A stretch of 64,000 bases of DNA from Neisseria dentiae (GTDB lineage Bacteria > Pseudomonadota > Gammaproteobacteria > Burkholderiales > Neisseriaceae): NCBI RefSeq assembly GCF_024580525.1, contig NZ_JANIKQ010000001.1, positions 186,001-250,000 of the forward strand, in the 5' to 3' direction. Shown here piece after piece: positions 23,808-31,910 of the stretch. The notes beneath the pieces were generated by a model. It ran no database searches, was not told where the DNA came from, and saw only the letters and a list, made by a program, of their open reading frames with translations. Position 1 is the stretch's first letter, and every line of letters starts with the position of its first letter. Made by a program: the position numbers and the translations under genes.

Positions 23808-23990
23808 ATGAAATACAGTGAATTTAGACGATGGCTTATCTCTCAAGGTGTAGAGTTCACCACGCAAAAACGCGGAAGCCATCAGTTAATCAGATTAGGT
23901 GATAGAACATCGGTTTTTCCAAACCACGGCAGTAAAGAAATCGGCTCAGGCTTGGTAAAAAAAATCAAAAAAGACTTGAACCTTAAGTAA
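23808..23990 (+). CDS. hicA: HicA-type mRNA interferase toxin
   Basis: A 60-residue protein starting MKYSEFRRWLISQGVEFTTQ; AAGGAGG precedes the ATG. It has the double-stranded RNA-binding-like HicA fold with catalytic His in KRGSHQLI (about residue 25) and the conserved FPNHGSKEIGSGLVKKIKKDL end. HicA toxins cleave mRNA and are held inactive by HicB. It forms an operon with the antitoxin 60 bp downstream, separated by a strong hairpin, and is carried at the integrase end of the prophage. Confidence 0.92.
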   Translation: MKYSEFRRWLISQGVEFTTQKRGSHQLIRLGDRTSVFPNHGSKEIGSGLVKKIKKDLNLK

Positions 23991-23991
23991 A

Positions 23992-24013
23992 GGTAAGCCC
24001 GAAAGGGCTTACC
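23992..24013 (+). promoter_or_regulatory. Hairpin between hicA and hicB
   Basis: GGTAAGCCC, GAAA, GGGCTTACC: a perfect 9-bp stem with a GNRA tetraloop two bases after the hicA stop. It lacks a T-run, so mRNA stabilisation, partial attenuation or a processing site is more likely than full termination. Confidence 0.55.
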
Positions 24014-24050
24014 CTACAATCTCATCACTCAACTTACTTAAAGGACTAAT

Positions 24051-24467
24051 ATGTTATCTTATCGCTACGAACTCACCCCGGACGATAACGGAACTTTTTT
24101 AGTTACGTTTCCCGATATTCCCGAAGCGGTGGCCGTGGGTGAAGATAAAGAATCGGCAGCAATCGAAGCATTAGATGGTTTGTTGTGCGCACTCGATGGC
24201 TACTTTGAAGATCGGCGCGCTATTCCGCTGCCATCAGCGGAACAAGGAAGCGACACCGTTACCTTACCCGCCTTGGAAACTGCAAAAGTATTGCTGCTTA
24301 ACGAAATGATCGCACAAGGTGTAAAAAAAGCAGAAATGGCACGCCGTCTAGATGTACACATGCCCCAAATAGACCGCTTGTTAGATTTGCGTCACAATAC
24401 CAAAATTGATTTTTTGGAAAAAGCAGCAGAAAAGCTGGGAAAGCATTTAAGCATCAGCTTTGCATAA
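24051..24467 (+). CDS. hicB: HicB-type antitoxin with helix-turn-helix
   Basis: A 138-residue protein starting MLSYRYELTPDDNGTFLVTF; AAAGGAC precedes the ATG. Residues 1-60 are the HicB partial RNase H-like fold (FPDIPEAVAVGEDKESAAIEALDG), which masks the toxin. Residues 85-135 are a Cro/CI-type helix-turn-helix (KKAEMARRLDVHMPQIDRLL) that should bind the palindrome at 23754-23773. It ends before a DUS terminator shared with the convergent integrase. Confidence 0.92.
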   Translation: MLSYRYELTPDDNGTFLVTFPDIPEAVAVGEDKESAAIEALDGLLCALDGYFEDRRAIPLPSAEQGSDTVTLPALETAKVLLLNEMIAQGVKKAEMARRLDVHMPQIDRLLDLRHNTKIDFLEKAAEKLGKHLSISFA

Positions 24468-24506
24468 TGTATTAAATTAAACCTAACCTTTCTTATTACA
24501 GTAAAA

Positions 24507-24534
24507 AAAGGCCGTCTGAAAACAGACGGCCTTT
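24507..24534. terminator. Inverted-DUS terminator between hicB and integrase
   Basis: AAAGGCCGTCTG, AAAA, CAGACGGCCTTT with A- and T-rich flanks. It can serve both converging genes. Confidence 0.75.
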
Positions 24535-24535
24535 C

Positions 24536-25549
24536 TTATTCCGGCATCTTCGCCGCCAACTCTTCTGCCGTTGGCGCGTAATACGTATTCAGCAGAATGC
24601 GCAAATCCTTATGGCCGCTGATTTTCGCAAGCTCCATCGGCTGATAAATCTTGGCAAGCCGCGTTAATGCTTCGCGCCGCGAATCATGATAATGCAGGCC
24701 GTCTATTTGCGCCATATCCAGCAGCTTGCGGAATTGGCTGTCGCACGATCCCTTTGTAACACCAAACACCGTGCGCCCGCCGTGCGAATCCGCCACCTGT
24801 TTTAAAATCGCCACCGCACGACCCGACAACGGCACATCGCGCGCCTGCCCGTTTTTCGTGGTCGGCAGATGCACATACCTTTTATCCAAATGCACGTTTT
24901 CAGGCTGCAACCCCAATATCTCCCCCACACGCATGGCCGTCTCCAGCGCAAACAAAAACGCCGCCGCCACGCGCTGCACCTGCTTTTCAGGTACGCAACC
25001 AGCAGAATACCCCGCACAATAGCAAATAGCGTCAATTTCGGCCGCCGAAACCCGCCGGGTACGTGGCGGGCTGCCATCGGGTTTGCGCAACCGCAGCAAA
25101 AAGTTTTCCGGCAACATACGCCAGTCTTTTACCGCCGCCGTCATCACCGCAGACAACACATTCCATTCCCGCCGCACCGTGGCCGGCTGCACTTCTTTCA
25201 GACGTTCGTCAGCCCACATCTTAAATTGCAAATCCGACAAATCGGGCAGCATCACAGCGGCAAGCGGCGTAGCCAACACCCGATTAATCACATTGATTTC
25301 ATTCTTATACCCGCGTTTACCGGGCGATACTTCATCACGATACCGTATCAGCAAATCCGAAAACGGCACAGACGGCGTAATCCCCGCCCGAAACGCCTGC
25401 CACTCCGCTTCGACCTTCGCCGCCCATTGCTGCGCATCCACCTTGCGCGCAAACACAGCCGACTTATTAAAAGCCGCCCGCCCGCCGCTAGCCTTATGCC
25501 TAACCTGCACAAGCCAAGAACCATTAGATTTTTTTGTAAAAGATGCCAT
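24536..25549 (-). CDS. Prophage integrase, tyrosine recombinase
   Basis: A 337-residue protein starting MASFTKKSNGSWLVQVRHKA. The N-terminal arm-binding (AP2-like) and core-binding parts are followed by a catalytic domain with Arg near 206 (ETAMRVGEIL), Lys near 232 (TTKNGQ), His/Arg near 287-290 (HDSRREAL), His near 311 (SGHKD) and Tyr near 321 (TYYAPT). All catalytic residues are present, so it should be active. It points away from the adjacent tRNA-Glu, the usual layout for tRNA-targeted phages. The frame is open a further 12 codons upstream. Confidence 0.93.
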   Translation of the reverse strand: MASFTKKSNGSWLVQVRHKASGGRAAFNKSAVFARKVDAQQWAAKVEAEWQAFRAGITPSVPFSDLLIRYRDEVSPGKRGYKNEINVINRVLATPLAAVMLPDLSDLQFKMWADERLKEVQPATVRREWNVLSAVMTAAVKDWRMLPENFLLRLRKPDGSPPRTRRVSAAEIDAICYCAGYSAGCVPEKQVQRVAAAFLFALETAMRVGEILGLQPENVHLDKRYVHLPTTKNGQARDVPLSGRAVAILKQVADSHGGRTVFGVTKGSCDSQFRKLLDMAQIDGLHYHDSRREALTRLAKIYQPMELAKISGHKDLRILLNTYYAPTAEELAAKMPE

Positions 25550-25690
25550 AATCCGGTTGCAAAGTTGGTTGCAAAACGGATGCAATCATACCCATAAGTC
25601 AGGATAAATCAAGATAATAAACAACAAATGAAGATTTGATACAAACCATTGAATTAACCATATAACAATATGATTAAAATAGACAAAAAG
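25550..25690. other. Probable attachment-site region
   Basis: AT-rich gap between the integrase start and the tRNA-Glu terminator. It contains repeats of the type GGTTGCAAA/GTTGCAAA (25556-25580) that may be integrase arm sites. The host-phage junction should lie between here and the tRNA 3' end. The other end is outside the window, so the core repeat cannot be fixed. Confidence 0.4.
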
Positions 25691-25721
25691 AAAAATCCGC
25701 CTGAAAACTCAAGCGGATTTT
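25691..25721 (-). terminator. Terminator of tRNA-Glu
   Basis: AAAATCCGCCTGA, a short loop and TCAAGCGGATTTT form a 12-13-bp stem with one mismatch and T-rich end on the minus strand, ten bases after the tRNA. Confidence 0.65.
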
Positions 25722-25730
25722 CCTGAAAAC

Positions 25731-25806
25731 TGGCACGCCCACGGGGATTCGAACCCCGGTTGCCGCCGTGAAAGGGCAGTGTCCTAGGCCTCTAGACGAT
25801 GGGCGC
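25731..25806 (-). tRNA. tRNA-Glu (anticodon TTC)
   Basis: A 76-nt cloverleaf with encoded CCA: acceptor GCGCCCA/TGGGCGT, D-arm GTCTAGAGGCCTAGGAC, anticodon arm with CCTTTCACGG (TTC), T-arm CGGGGTTCGAATCCCCG. It decodes GAA/GAG. Its 3' end faces the integrase gene, marking it as the probable integration target. Confidence 0.95.
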
Positions 25807-25926
25807 GTAACCGAAGCGCGCACTATACCGATGCCGTTTGTGCTTGTCAATCAGGCGGGGCGGCGCGGCCTTTCAGACGGCCTTTGCCTGCTGTATAATG
25901 CGGCGGTTTCACTTCAGAGAAATGCC

Positions 25927-26826
25927 ATGTGGTTCAAACAAATCAGCTTTTATCCTTTAAACAAAAACAAACTGCCCGAGCTTGAAACGCTGGCGAACAA
26001 ACTGGCCGAAGCGCAGTTCACACCCTGCTCGGGTTTGGACTGGTTCAGCGAAGGCTTTGCCGCACCGGTGGCGTTTTCGCCCGAAACGGTGTTTCCCGCC
26101 GATTACACCTGGCGCGTGGCGCTGAAAAAAGAAGAAAAGGTGCTGCCCGCCGGCGTTATCCGCGATATTCTGGAAGAGCGCGTGGCCGAGATTCAAAACG
26201 CCGAAGCGCGCAATGTGGGCCGTAAAGAAAAGCAGGAATTAAAAGAACAGATTACCGATGATTTGCTGCCGCGCGCCTTTACCCGCAGCAGCCGCACACA
26301 GGCCGTTTTCGACACCAAACACGGCTATCTGTTTGTGAACAATGCCTCCGCAACCAAAGCCGAAGGCATGCTCACCAAACTGCGCGAAGCACTGGGCGGC
26401 TTGGAAGCGAGCCTGCCCAACACCAAACAGTCGCCGGGCAGCCTGATGACGAGCTGGCTGTTGCAGGGCGCCGCCGAGGGCGGTTTCGAGCTGGACAGCG
26501 ACTGCGAGCTGAAAGGCACGGGCGATGTGGCGCCGGTGGTGAAAGTGTCGAAGCAGGATTTAACCGCCGACGAAGTGGTCCAACACGTTAAAAACGGCAA
26601 AACCGTTACCCAACTGGGCTTGGTGTGGCGCGAACAGATTGCGTTTGTGCTCACGCAGGATTTCACGCTCAAGCGCATCCAGTATCTCGACGTATTGCAG
26701 GAAGAAGCCGAAGGCCACGGCGACGATGCGGCCAGCCTGGCTTTCGCCTCGCAGATTCTGATGACCGAATCGTTAAGCACTATGCTGGAAGAACTGGCGG
26801 GCTATCTGGGCGGCTGGCAGGAATAA
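25927..26826 (+). CDS. rdgC: Recombination-associated protein RdgC
   Basis: A 299-residue protein starting MWFKQISFYPLNKNKLPELE. The whole length matches RdgC: the N-terminal MWFKQISFY, GLDWFSEGFAAPVAFSPE, ERVAEIQNAEARNVGRKEKQ and C-terminal GLVWREQIAFVLTQDFTLKR. RdgC forms a ring around DNA and modulates RecA; in pathogenic Neisseria it is needed for efficient pilin variation. A TATAAT box lies at 25894-25899. The frame is open upstream through the tRNA, but the ATG at 25927 is the family start. Confidence 0.95.
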   Translation: MWFKQISFYPLNKNKLPELETLANKLAEAQFTPCSGLDWFSEGFAAPVAFSPETVFPADYTWRVALKKEEKVLPAGVIRDILEERVAEIQNAEARNVGRKEKQELKEQITDDLLPRAFTRSSRTQAVFDTKHGYLFVNNASATKAEGMLTKLREALGGLEASLPNTKQSPGSLMTSWLLQGAAEGGFELDSDCELKGTGDVAPVVKVSKQDLTADEVVQHVKNGKTVTQLGLVWREQIAFVLTQDFTLKRIQYLDVLQEEAEGHGDDAASLAFASQILMTESLSTMLEELAGYLGGWQE

Positions 26827-26831
26827 AACAC

Positions 26832-26882
26832 GGCCGTCTGAAAAACCACGCGTTTAACGGTAGAATATGTTTTCAGACGGCC
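26832..26882 (+). terminator. Inverted-DUS pair between rdgC and dcd
   Basis: GGCCGTCTGAAAA and TTTTCAGACGGCC lie about 25 bases apart. The right DUS runs into GAGACCTTTGCAA, the end sequence of the element at 27708-27852. Confidence 0.5.
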
Positions 26883-26914
26883 TGAGACCTTTGCAATCAA
26901 ATTGAGAGAACCTT

Positions 26915-27481
26915 ATGAGCATCAAATCCGACAAATGGATACGCCGCATGAGCGAAGAGTTCGGCATGATCGAACCTTACGAACCTAACCAGGTAAAGGA
27001 AATCGACGGCCGTAAAATCATTTCATACGGCACGTCGAGCTACGGCTACGATATCCGCTGCGCCAACGAATTCAAGATTTTCACCAACATCAACAGCACC
27101 ATCGTCGATCCGAAAAACTTCGACCCGAAAAACTTTGTTACGGTGGAAGACGACTGCTGCATCATCCCGCCCAATTCTTTCGCATTGGCGCGCACGGTGG
27201 AATATTTCCGTATTCCCCGCAACGTGTTAACCGTGTGTCTGGGCAAATCCACCTACGCCCGCTGCGGCATCATCGTAAACGTTACCCCGTTCGAGCCGGA
27301 ATGGGAGGGCTACGTTACGCTGGAGTTTTCCAACACCACCCCCCTGCCCGCCAAAATCTACGCCGGCGAAGGCGTGGCGCAGGTGCTGTTTTTCGAAAGC
27401 GACGAAGTGTGCGAAACCTCTTATAAAGACCGCAACGGCAAATATATGGGGCAAACCGGCGTTACCCTGCCGAAAACCTGA
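26915..27481 (+). CDS. dcd: dCTP deaminase
   Basis: A 188-residue protein starting [20 protein letters not shown]. It has the Dcd signatures [20 protein letters not shown] and [33 protein letters not shown] (split here for length), with the catalytic Glu in EPEWEGY. It deaminates dCTP to dUTP for dTMP synthesis. It is a cytoplasmic homotrimer. The length is normal. The gene stands alone, with its likely terminator about 110 bp downstream. Confidence 0.96.
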   Translation: MSIKSDKWIRRMSEEFGMIEPYEPNQVKEIDGRKIISYGTSSYGYDIRCANEFKIFTNINSTIVDPKNFDPKNFVTVEDDCCIIPPNSFALARTVEYFRIPRNVLTVCLGKSTYARCGIIVNVTPFEPEWEGYVTLEFSNTTPLPAKIYAGEGVAQVLFFESDEVCETSYKDRNGKYMGQTGVTLPKT

Positions 27482-27593
27482 GCACACCCCGGAGCCTGTC
27501 AAAACCCTGCCCTAACTTGAAAATATTTATTTCGCTTCATACCTAGAGCGAGAGCGAAACGTTTTAAATTTTCCAAAACCCTTTCTGCAAAAG

Positions 27594-27631
27594 CGGCGCC
27601 AACCGGTGTTTTCGGTTGGCGCCGTTTTTTT
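27594..27631 (+). terminator. Rho-independent terminator downstream of dcd
   Basis: GGCGCCAACCG, seven bases and CGGTTGGCGCC are followed by GTTTTTTT: an 11-bp GC-rich stem and T-run. Confidence 0.85.
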
Positions 27632-27707
27632 ATCCGGCTGTCAAGCCGCCATGCTTTTCTGTTTGCTTTAGATTAAACAACCGGCATCCTTCCGCTTTCA
27701 GACGGCC

Positions 27708-27852
27708 TGAGACCTTTGCAAAACCCTCATCTGCGGCGCATTTCTTCGTTGTGCGCTGCTCGCTCGCTTGCCTATCTACTTGATATGTCTGCGCTCGCTG
27801 TGCTGCTACGCCTTGAACTGCATCCACATCTGAGGGTTTTGCAAAGGTCTCA
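27708..27852. mobile_element. 145-bp MITE with 22-bp terminal inverted repeats
   Basis: TGAGACCTTTGCAAAACCC... at 27708 and the exact 22-bp complement at 27831-27852 enclose about 100 bp without a coding frame. The ends resemble those of IS1106-like (IS5-family) elements of Neisseria as I remember them. Single end remnants are at 26880-26894, 42830-42846 and 55150-55161. Confidence 0.65.
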
Positions 27853-27925
27853 ACCTCACACGGAAACTTATTTTTTCTTGACCAGTCATAAATGAGAATA
27901 ATTACCACAAAAAGGACTTTAAAGT

Positions 27926-28486
27926 ATGACCAAATTATGCGCTTCCCCAACCAACCGCAAAGTAATTCTTTGGACCACCCTGATCGGCGGCTTTTTCAGC
28001 TCGCTGGTGAAATGGGGTTCCGAAGTGAATATGCCGCCGCGTATGCCCGGCGAAATTTCCCCGCCCGGCGCCAATATCGACGCTTGGCTGGGCTGGCTCG
28101 GCTTCAACCAGCATTCGCTCGATTATGTGTATCAGGGCAACAGCGTATTAGGTGCGGTAACGCTTTATCACTGGCTGTTCAGTTTCGTGTTCGCCTTTGT
28201 TTATGTGTGGGGCTCGGTGTATTGGCCGAAAATCCGCCTGTGGTACGGCGCGTTTTACGGCATTCTGATTACCGTGGTGATGCACGGGCTGCTGATTCCG
28301 ATGTTCGGTTTCCGCAACCCCGCCTATGCCGACGGCGCGGTAGGCTGGATGTGGAACCTCAACGCAGCGGAACATGTCAGCGAATTTCTCGGCCATATTT
28401 ATTGGTCGGTATCCATCGAAGTGTGCATGATTGCCGTGCTTGCTTATTATGCACGGCCGATTAAAGGCGACTGGGTAGAGCGTTAA
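27926..28486 (+). CDS. YagU family inner membrane protein (DUF1440)
   Basis: A 186-residue protein starting MTKLCASPTNRKVILWTTLI; AAAGGAC precedes the ATG. Four membrane segments (about 14-30, 75-95, 102-125, 150-172) and the WGSEVNMPPR motif with FRNPAYADGAVGWMWNLNAAEH identify the YagU/DUF1440 family. In E. coli, YagU contributes to acid resistance. It stands alone between a MITE and a strong terminator. The family is clear, the function less so. Confidence 0.85.
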   Translation: MTKLCASPTNRKVILWTTLIGGFFSSLVKWGSEVNMPPRMPGEISPPGANIDAWLGWLGFNQHSLDYVYQGNSVLGAVTLYHWLFSFVFAFVYVWGSVYWPKIRLWYGAFYGILITVVMHGLLIPMFGFRNPAYADGAVGWMWNLNAAEHVSEFLGHIYWSVSIEVCMIAVLAYYARPIKGDWVER

Positions 28487-28509
28487 CCGCAGCGGTTTCA
28501 TACCAATGT

Positions 28510-28540
28510 AAAAAAGCGGGGCTTTTGCCCGCTTTTTTTT
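28510..28540 (+). terminator. Rho-independent terminator
   Basis: AAAAAGCGGG, GCTTTT, CCCGCTTTTTTTT shortly after the yagU-like gene. Confidence 0.85.
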
Positions 28541-28934
28541 GCTCCCGACCCAAGGCAAACGGTTTGTTTTCTCCCTCTTGATTTTTTATGACAAACATTT
28601 AAACACAAACCCAATCAAGCCTTTACGGTTTGCCCACAAAAGCTGTGGATAACTTTGTGGAAAGTTTGTGAAATCAGCGTATTTTCCCCGAAAAATCGGG
28701 CTTCGGCCATGGTTGCACAAAATTTAAGCCCAAATGTAAAGTTTATATTTATCAAAAAGTTATGATGATTTTTAAGTTGTCAAGCATTCAGGCGGCAGCG
28801 GTCGTTTCATCCGATACGGCCTATGTGGATAAAGAAATTTAACCGGTTGACAAAACGGATAAAAGCAGCAAACCCACATCCGCCAAAGGCTTACCGCAAT
28901 TTTATGCCGTCTGAAAGAAAACAACGTGGGCATT
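28541..28934. other. AT-rich intergenic region with two DnaA-box matches
   Basis: A gap of about 390 bp without a supported gene. It holds two perfect DnaA boxes (TGTGGATAA at 28644-28652 and 28824-28832), near-boxes such as TTTGTGGAA at 28655, and an AT-rich stretch between them (about 28725-28790). No dnaA, dnaN or gidA is nearby, so it is not presented as the chromosomal origin. A DnaA-titration or regulatory site is possible. Confidence 0.4.
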
Positions 28935-29858
28935 TCAATGCCCCAGCAGCAAAACCAGCGACACCGAAAAAAACGAAATTATCGTTACCGCCAGCATCGC
29001 GGCAGCGGTTTGGCGCTCGAAACCGTATTGCTGGCCGAAAATGGCATACATACTCGCCATCGGCACGCTGGCGAGCAATGCACCGGCAAACAGCGTGTCT
29101 TTATCCGCGCCGAACAGCCACAAACAAGCCACCACCAACGCAGGGAACAGCAGCAGCTTGCCTGCGGCGATAAAACTGATGTCTTTGATATTGCCGCGTA
29201 TTTCCAAGCCATACAGGCTGCTGCCGATCACAAACAGCGCCAGCGGCGAAGTGGCTGAAGCCAGCATGGTGCTGAGTTTTTCCAGCACCGCCGGCACATG
29301 GATATTGCCGACGGCAAACACCAGCGCAATCAGCAGCACCATAATAATCGGATTTTTCAGCAGGTTTTTGGCGATTCGCAGCAAAGTGGCGGCAATATCG
29401 GCATGACCGCCTTTGGCCAGATCGATCAACACGAACATCAGCGGCAGAATCAGAATATTCTCAATCAGCGCATTCATGGCGAAAAACACACCGGCGGGCG
29501 TACCCACCGCCATCAGCAGCAGCGGATAGCCGATAAAACCTGTGTTCGACATACCCGTGCCCAAACCGTTGAGCACCGCCAACACCTTATCCTGCCCGCG
29601 CCAACGGCTCACCAGCCAGCCCGCCAGAAACGCCAGCAGCGATGCCAGCGCATAGCCGTAGAGGTAATCGGCTTTCAGCACATCGGCAATCGGGCGCGTG
29701 GCAATCGCCGAAAACACCAGCATCGGCATACCGATGCGGACAACAAACTTACCCATACCCGCAAACTGTTCGCGGGAAAAAAAGTCGAAACGGGCGGCAA
29801 AATAACCCATGCCGATAATAATGAACACCGGAGCGGTGATGGAAAGAATGGCAAACAT
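28935..29858 (-). CDS. AEC family permease
   Basis: A 307-residue protein starting MFAILSITAPVFIIIGMGYF. About ten hydrophobic segments; motifs GMGKFVVRIGMPMLVFSAIA and NGLGTGMSNTGFIGYPLLLM, then LEKLSTMLASATSPLALFVIGSSL, are those of the auxin-efflux-carrier (AEC) family that also includes bacterial malate and malonate carriers. The substrate is not predictable. It is monocistronic, and a DUS lies just upstream. Confidence 0.88.
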   Translation of the reverse strand: MFAILSITAPVFIIIGMGYFAARFDFFSREQFAGMGKFVVRIGMPMLVFSAIATRPIADVLKADYLYGYALASLLAFLAGWLVSRWRGQDKVLAVLNGLGTGMSNTGFIGYPLLLMAVGTPAGVFFAMNALIENILILPLMFVLIDLAKGGHADIAATLLRIAKNLLKNPIIMVLLIALVFAVGNIHVPAVLEKLSTMLASATSPLALFVIGSSLYGLEIRGNIKDISFIAAGKLLLFPALVVACLWLFGADKDTLFAGALLASVPMASMYAIFGQQYGFERQTAAAMLAVTIISFFSVSLVLLLGH

Positions 29859-29974
29859 AAACTGACCGGGCCGTCTGAAAAACGCAGGAAATCTGCCCTA
29901 TTTTAACAGAGCACGGTTATGACCGCCGTTTAAATAAGGCATCGGCAAACAAAGATTTTTTCGCGCCCACGGTG

Positions 29975-30074
29975 ATACAGCCTTGCAAAATAAAAACGAG
30001 GCAAGGCCGCAGGCAGTACAAACAGCACGGCAAGGCGGAACAGCGCTGTATCATTTTTATTTTGAAAGGCTATA
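29975..30074. mobile_element. Degenerate Correia-like element
   Basis: The ends AGCCTTGCAAAATAAAAA (left) and TTTTTATTTTGAAAGGCT (right) are imperfect inverted repeats. The interior (AAGGCCGCAGGCAGTACA, GCACGGCAAGGCGGAACA) resembles that of the element at 32859-32964. It lies just upstream of the ygfZ gene and may carry its promoter. Confidence 0.5.
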
Positions 30075-30145
30075 AAACAGCCCGCCCCCTTTAAGCCGCA
30101 CAGCGCAGCAGTTAAAATGCAGGCTGCACACAAAGGATTTCCGCC

Positions 30146-31003
30146 ATGCAAACCCGCTTACCGTTTTTCAGCCTGATCCGCGTTGCCGGCGACGACCGCG
30201 CCGCCTTTCTGCACGGCCAGCTTTCCAACGACATCAACAATCTGCCACCCGGTTCGGCCTGTTACGCCACCTACAATACCCCCAAAGGCCGCGTGATTGC
30301 TAATATGCTGGTGCTCAACCGCGGCGACGATTTGCTGCTGGCGCTGGCCGCCGATTTGGCCGAAACCGTAACCAAACGCCTGCGTATGTTTGTTTTGCGC
30401 GCCAAAGCCGTGTTTGAGCCGCTGCCTGATTTTGCCGCCGCCTGCGAACTGCCGCCGCAAACCCCGCCGCAACCTGCCGCCAGCCCTGCCCTCTCATTTG
30501 CCGCAGAAGAAAACAACGGTGTATGGACCATCGCCCTGCCCCATCAAGGCCGTCTGAAAATCGGCGCGGCGGCAGATTTGCCCGCATACGACGCCGCTGC
30601 TGAAAACGCTTGGAACCTGCACGAAATCGAAAGCGGTTATCCGTGGATCAGCGCCGCCACCAGCGAAAGCTGCGTCGCCCAAATGCTCAACCAGCACACC
30701 ATCGGCGGCGTGCATTTCAAAAAAGGCTGCTACCCCGGGCAGGAAATCATCGCCCGCGCCCAATACCGCGGCCAGGTCAAACGCGGTTTGGCCGTACTCG
30801 AAAGCTCCTCGCTCGAAGCCGCCGGCGTGGCGGTGCACAGCGGCGGCGAAGAAGCCGGCATCATCATCAACAGCGCTTTAACCGGCAACGGCAGCGCCAA
30901 TCTGGCCGTGATTAAATTTTCCGCCGCAGAAACCCCTTTAACCGATGCCGACGGCAATGCGCTGCAAACCGGCAAAATATTTTTTAAAACCGATAACGAA
31001 TAA
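30146..31003 (+). CDS. ygfZ: Folate-binding YgfZ-like protein
   Basis: A 285-residue protein starting MQTRLPFFSLIRVAGDDRAA. It has the GcvT-like fold with the YgfZ motif KKGCYPGQEIIAR (Cys about 193) preceded by NQHTIGGVHF. YgfZ uses folate and supports maturation or repair of some iron-sulfur enzymes such as MiaB. The length fits the short YgfZ class. It is monocistronic. Codons for DUS-derived GRLKIG occur at 30546-30560. Confidence 0.88.
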   Translation: MQTRLPFFSLIRVAGDDRAAFLHGQLSNDINNLPPGSACYATYNTPKGRVIANMLVLNRGDDLLLALAADLAETVTKRLRMFVLRAKAVFEPLPDFAAACELPPQTPPQPAASPALSFAAEENNGVWTIALPHQGRLKIGAAADLPAYDAAAENAWNLHEIESGYPWISAATSESCVAQMLNQHTIGGVHFKKGCYPGQEIIARAQYRGQVKRGLAVLESSSLEAAGVAVHSGGEEAGIIINSALTGNGSANLAVIKFSAAETPLTDADGNALQTGKIFFKTDNE

Positions 31004-31077
31004 GGCCCGGCCTTTGCAAGTTGCTCAGGCCGTCTGAAAACCCGCAACCCGTTACGACCACTGCCCGCACCACCACC

Positions 31078-31572
31078 ATGTTTCAAATGAGAATACGCAC
31101 CGACAGCGCCCGCTGGACGCGCCTGATGCTGAACTTCTGGCCGCCGCTTTTTTTCAGCGGCATCCGCATCACCGAGCTTTCCGACGATTTCCGCTATATG
31201 AAGGCCACCCTGAAAGACTGGTCGAGCACCCGCAACGTACACGGCGCGCAATTCGGCGGCAGCCTGTTCGCCCTAACCGACGCATCCTACTCGGCCATGC
31301 TCAACGGCATGATAGGCAAACGGTATTATGTGTGGGACAAATCCGCCCATATCGACTTTATCAAACCCGGCCGCGGCGCGGTGTTTATCGAATGCCGCAT
31401 CACCGACGAAATGCTGCACGATATTTACGAACACACCAAAAACGGCGAAAAATACCTGCCCGAAATCCCCGTGCGCGTATTCGATAAAAACGGCGAAACC
31501 GTCGCCATTGCCAAGCGCACGCTTTATATCCGTTTGAAACCCACGTTCAGGCCGAAAAAAGAAGCTGCCTGA
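31078..31572 (+). CDS. DUF4442 thioesterase-like (hotdog-fold) protein
   Basis: A 164-residue protein starting MFQMRIRTDSARWTRLMLNF. An N-terminal helix (NFWPPLFFSGIRITELSDDF) is followed by the hotdog motif NVHGAQFGGSLFALTDASYS and KSAHIDFIKPGRGAVFIEC. This is the DUF4442/YiiD-C pattern of putative acyl-CoA thioesterases. The substrate is unknown. A second ATG three codons on (MRIRTD) is possible as the start. Confidence 0.75.
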   Translation: MFQMRIRTDSARWTRLMLNFWPPLFFSGIRITELSDDFRYMKATLKDWSSTRNVHGAQFGGSLFALTDASYSAMLNGMIGKRYYVWDKSAHIDFIKPGRGAVFIECRITDEMLHDIYEHTKNGEKYLPEIPVRVFDKNGETVAIAKRTLYIRLKPTFRPKKEAA

Positions 31573-31590
31573 TCAGGCAGAATAAAAACT

Positions 31591-31623
31591 CAGGCCGTCT
31601 GAAAAGGTTTTTCAGACGGCCTG
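31591..31623. terminator. Inverted-DUS terminator
   Basis: CAGGCCGTCTGAAAA and its perfect complement are separated by three bases (15-bp stem) after the DUF4442 gene. Confidence 0.75.
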
Positions 31624-31849
31624 TTTACAATGCCGATTTTTATTCGCCGAAACCTTTGCAAACTCTGTCGCAGCCGCCTGAAATATCCAACCACCGTCAT
31701 ACGACGGCTTGGCACGAATGTCCATTTTCTTGAAAAATTTATGAAAACCAAAAAAAGATACTCGGGGTTGGCCCGAGTATGGCGAACATTTTTCAAGCCG
31801 ATAAAAGGTGTTGCGGCACGATAGCAAAGCGGATACCGAAAGAAAACAT
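31624..31849. repeat. Intergenic region with a small palindromic repeat
   Basis: No gene is supported. 31758-31780 is ATACTCGGG, five bases, CCCGAGTAT. Related palindromes are at 34499-34522, 55171-55193 and 55221-55241, a small intergenic repeat family. Confidence 0.5.
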
Positions 31850-31882
31850 CAGGCCGTCTGAAACACCTTTTCAGACGGCCTG
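31850..31882 (-). terminator. Inverted-DUS terminator of psd
   Basis: CAGGCCGTCTGAAA and TTTCAGACGGCCTG, five bases apart, downstream of the psd stop on the minus strand. Confidence 0.7.
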
Positions 31883-31910
31883 TTGAACATTTTAATCCTG
31901 TTTTAAAGCG

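Noticed and set aside
28541..28934. Chromosomal origin of replication
   Set aside because: Two DnaA boxes alone are not enough, and none of the usual origin genes is near.
29930..30151. Minus-strand open frame of 73 codons
   Set aside because: It lies across the degenerate Correia-like element and has no ribosome site.
31630..31824. Plus-strand open frame of 64 codons in the gap before psd
   Set aside because: It runs through a palindromic repeat, has no ribosome site and a composition like non-coding DNA.
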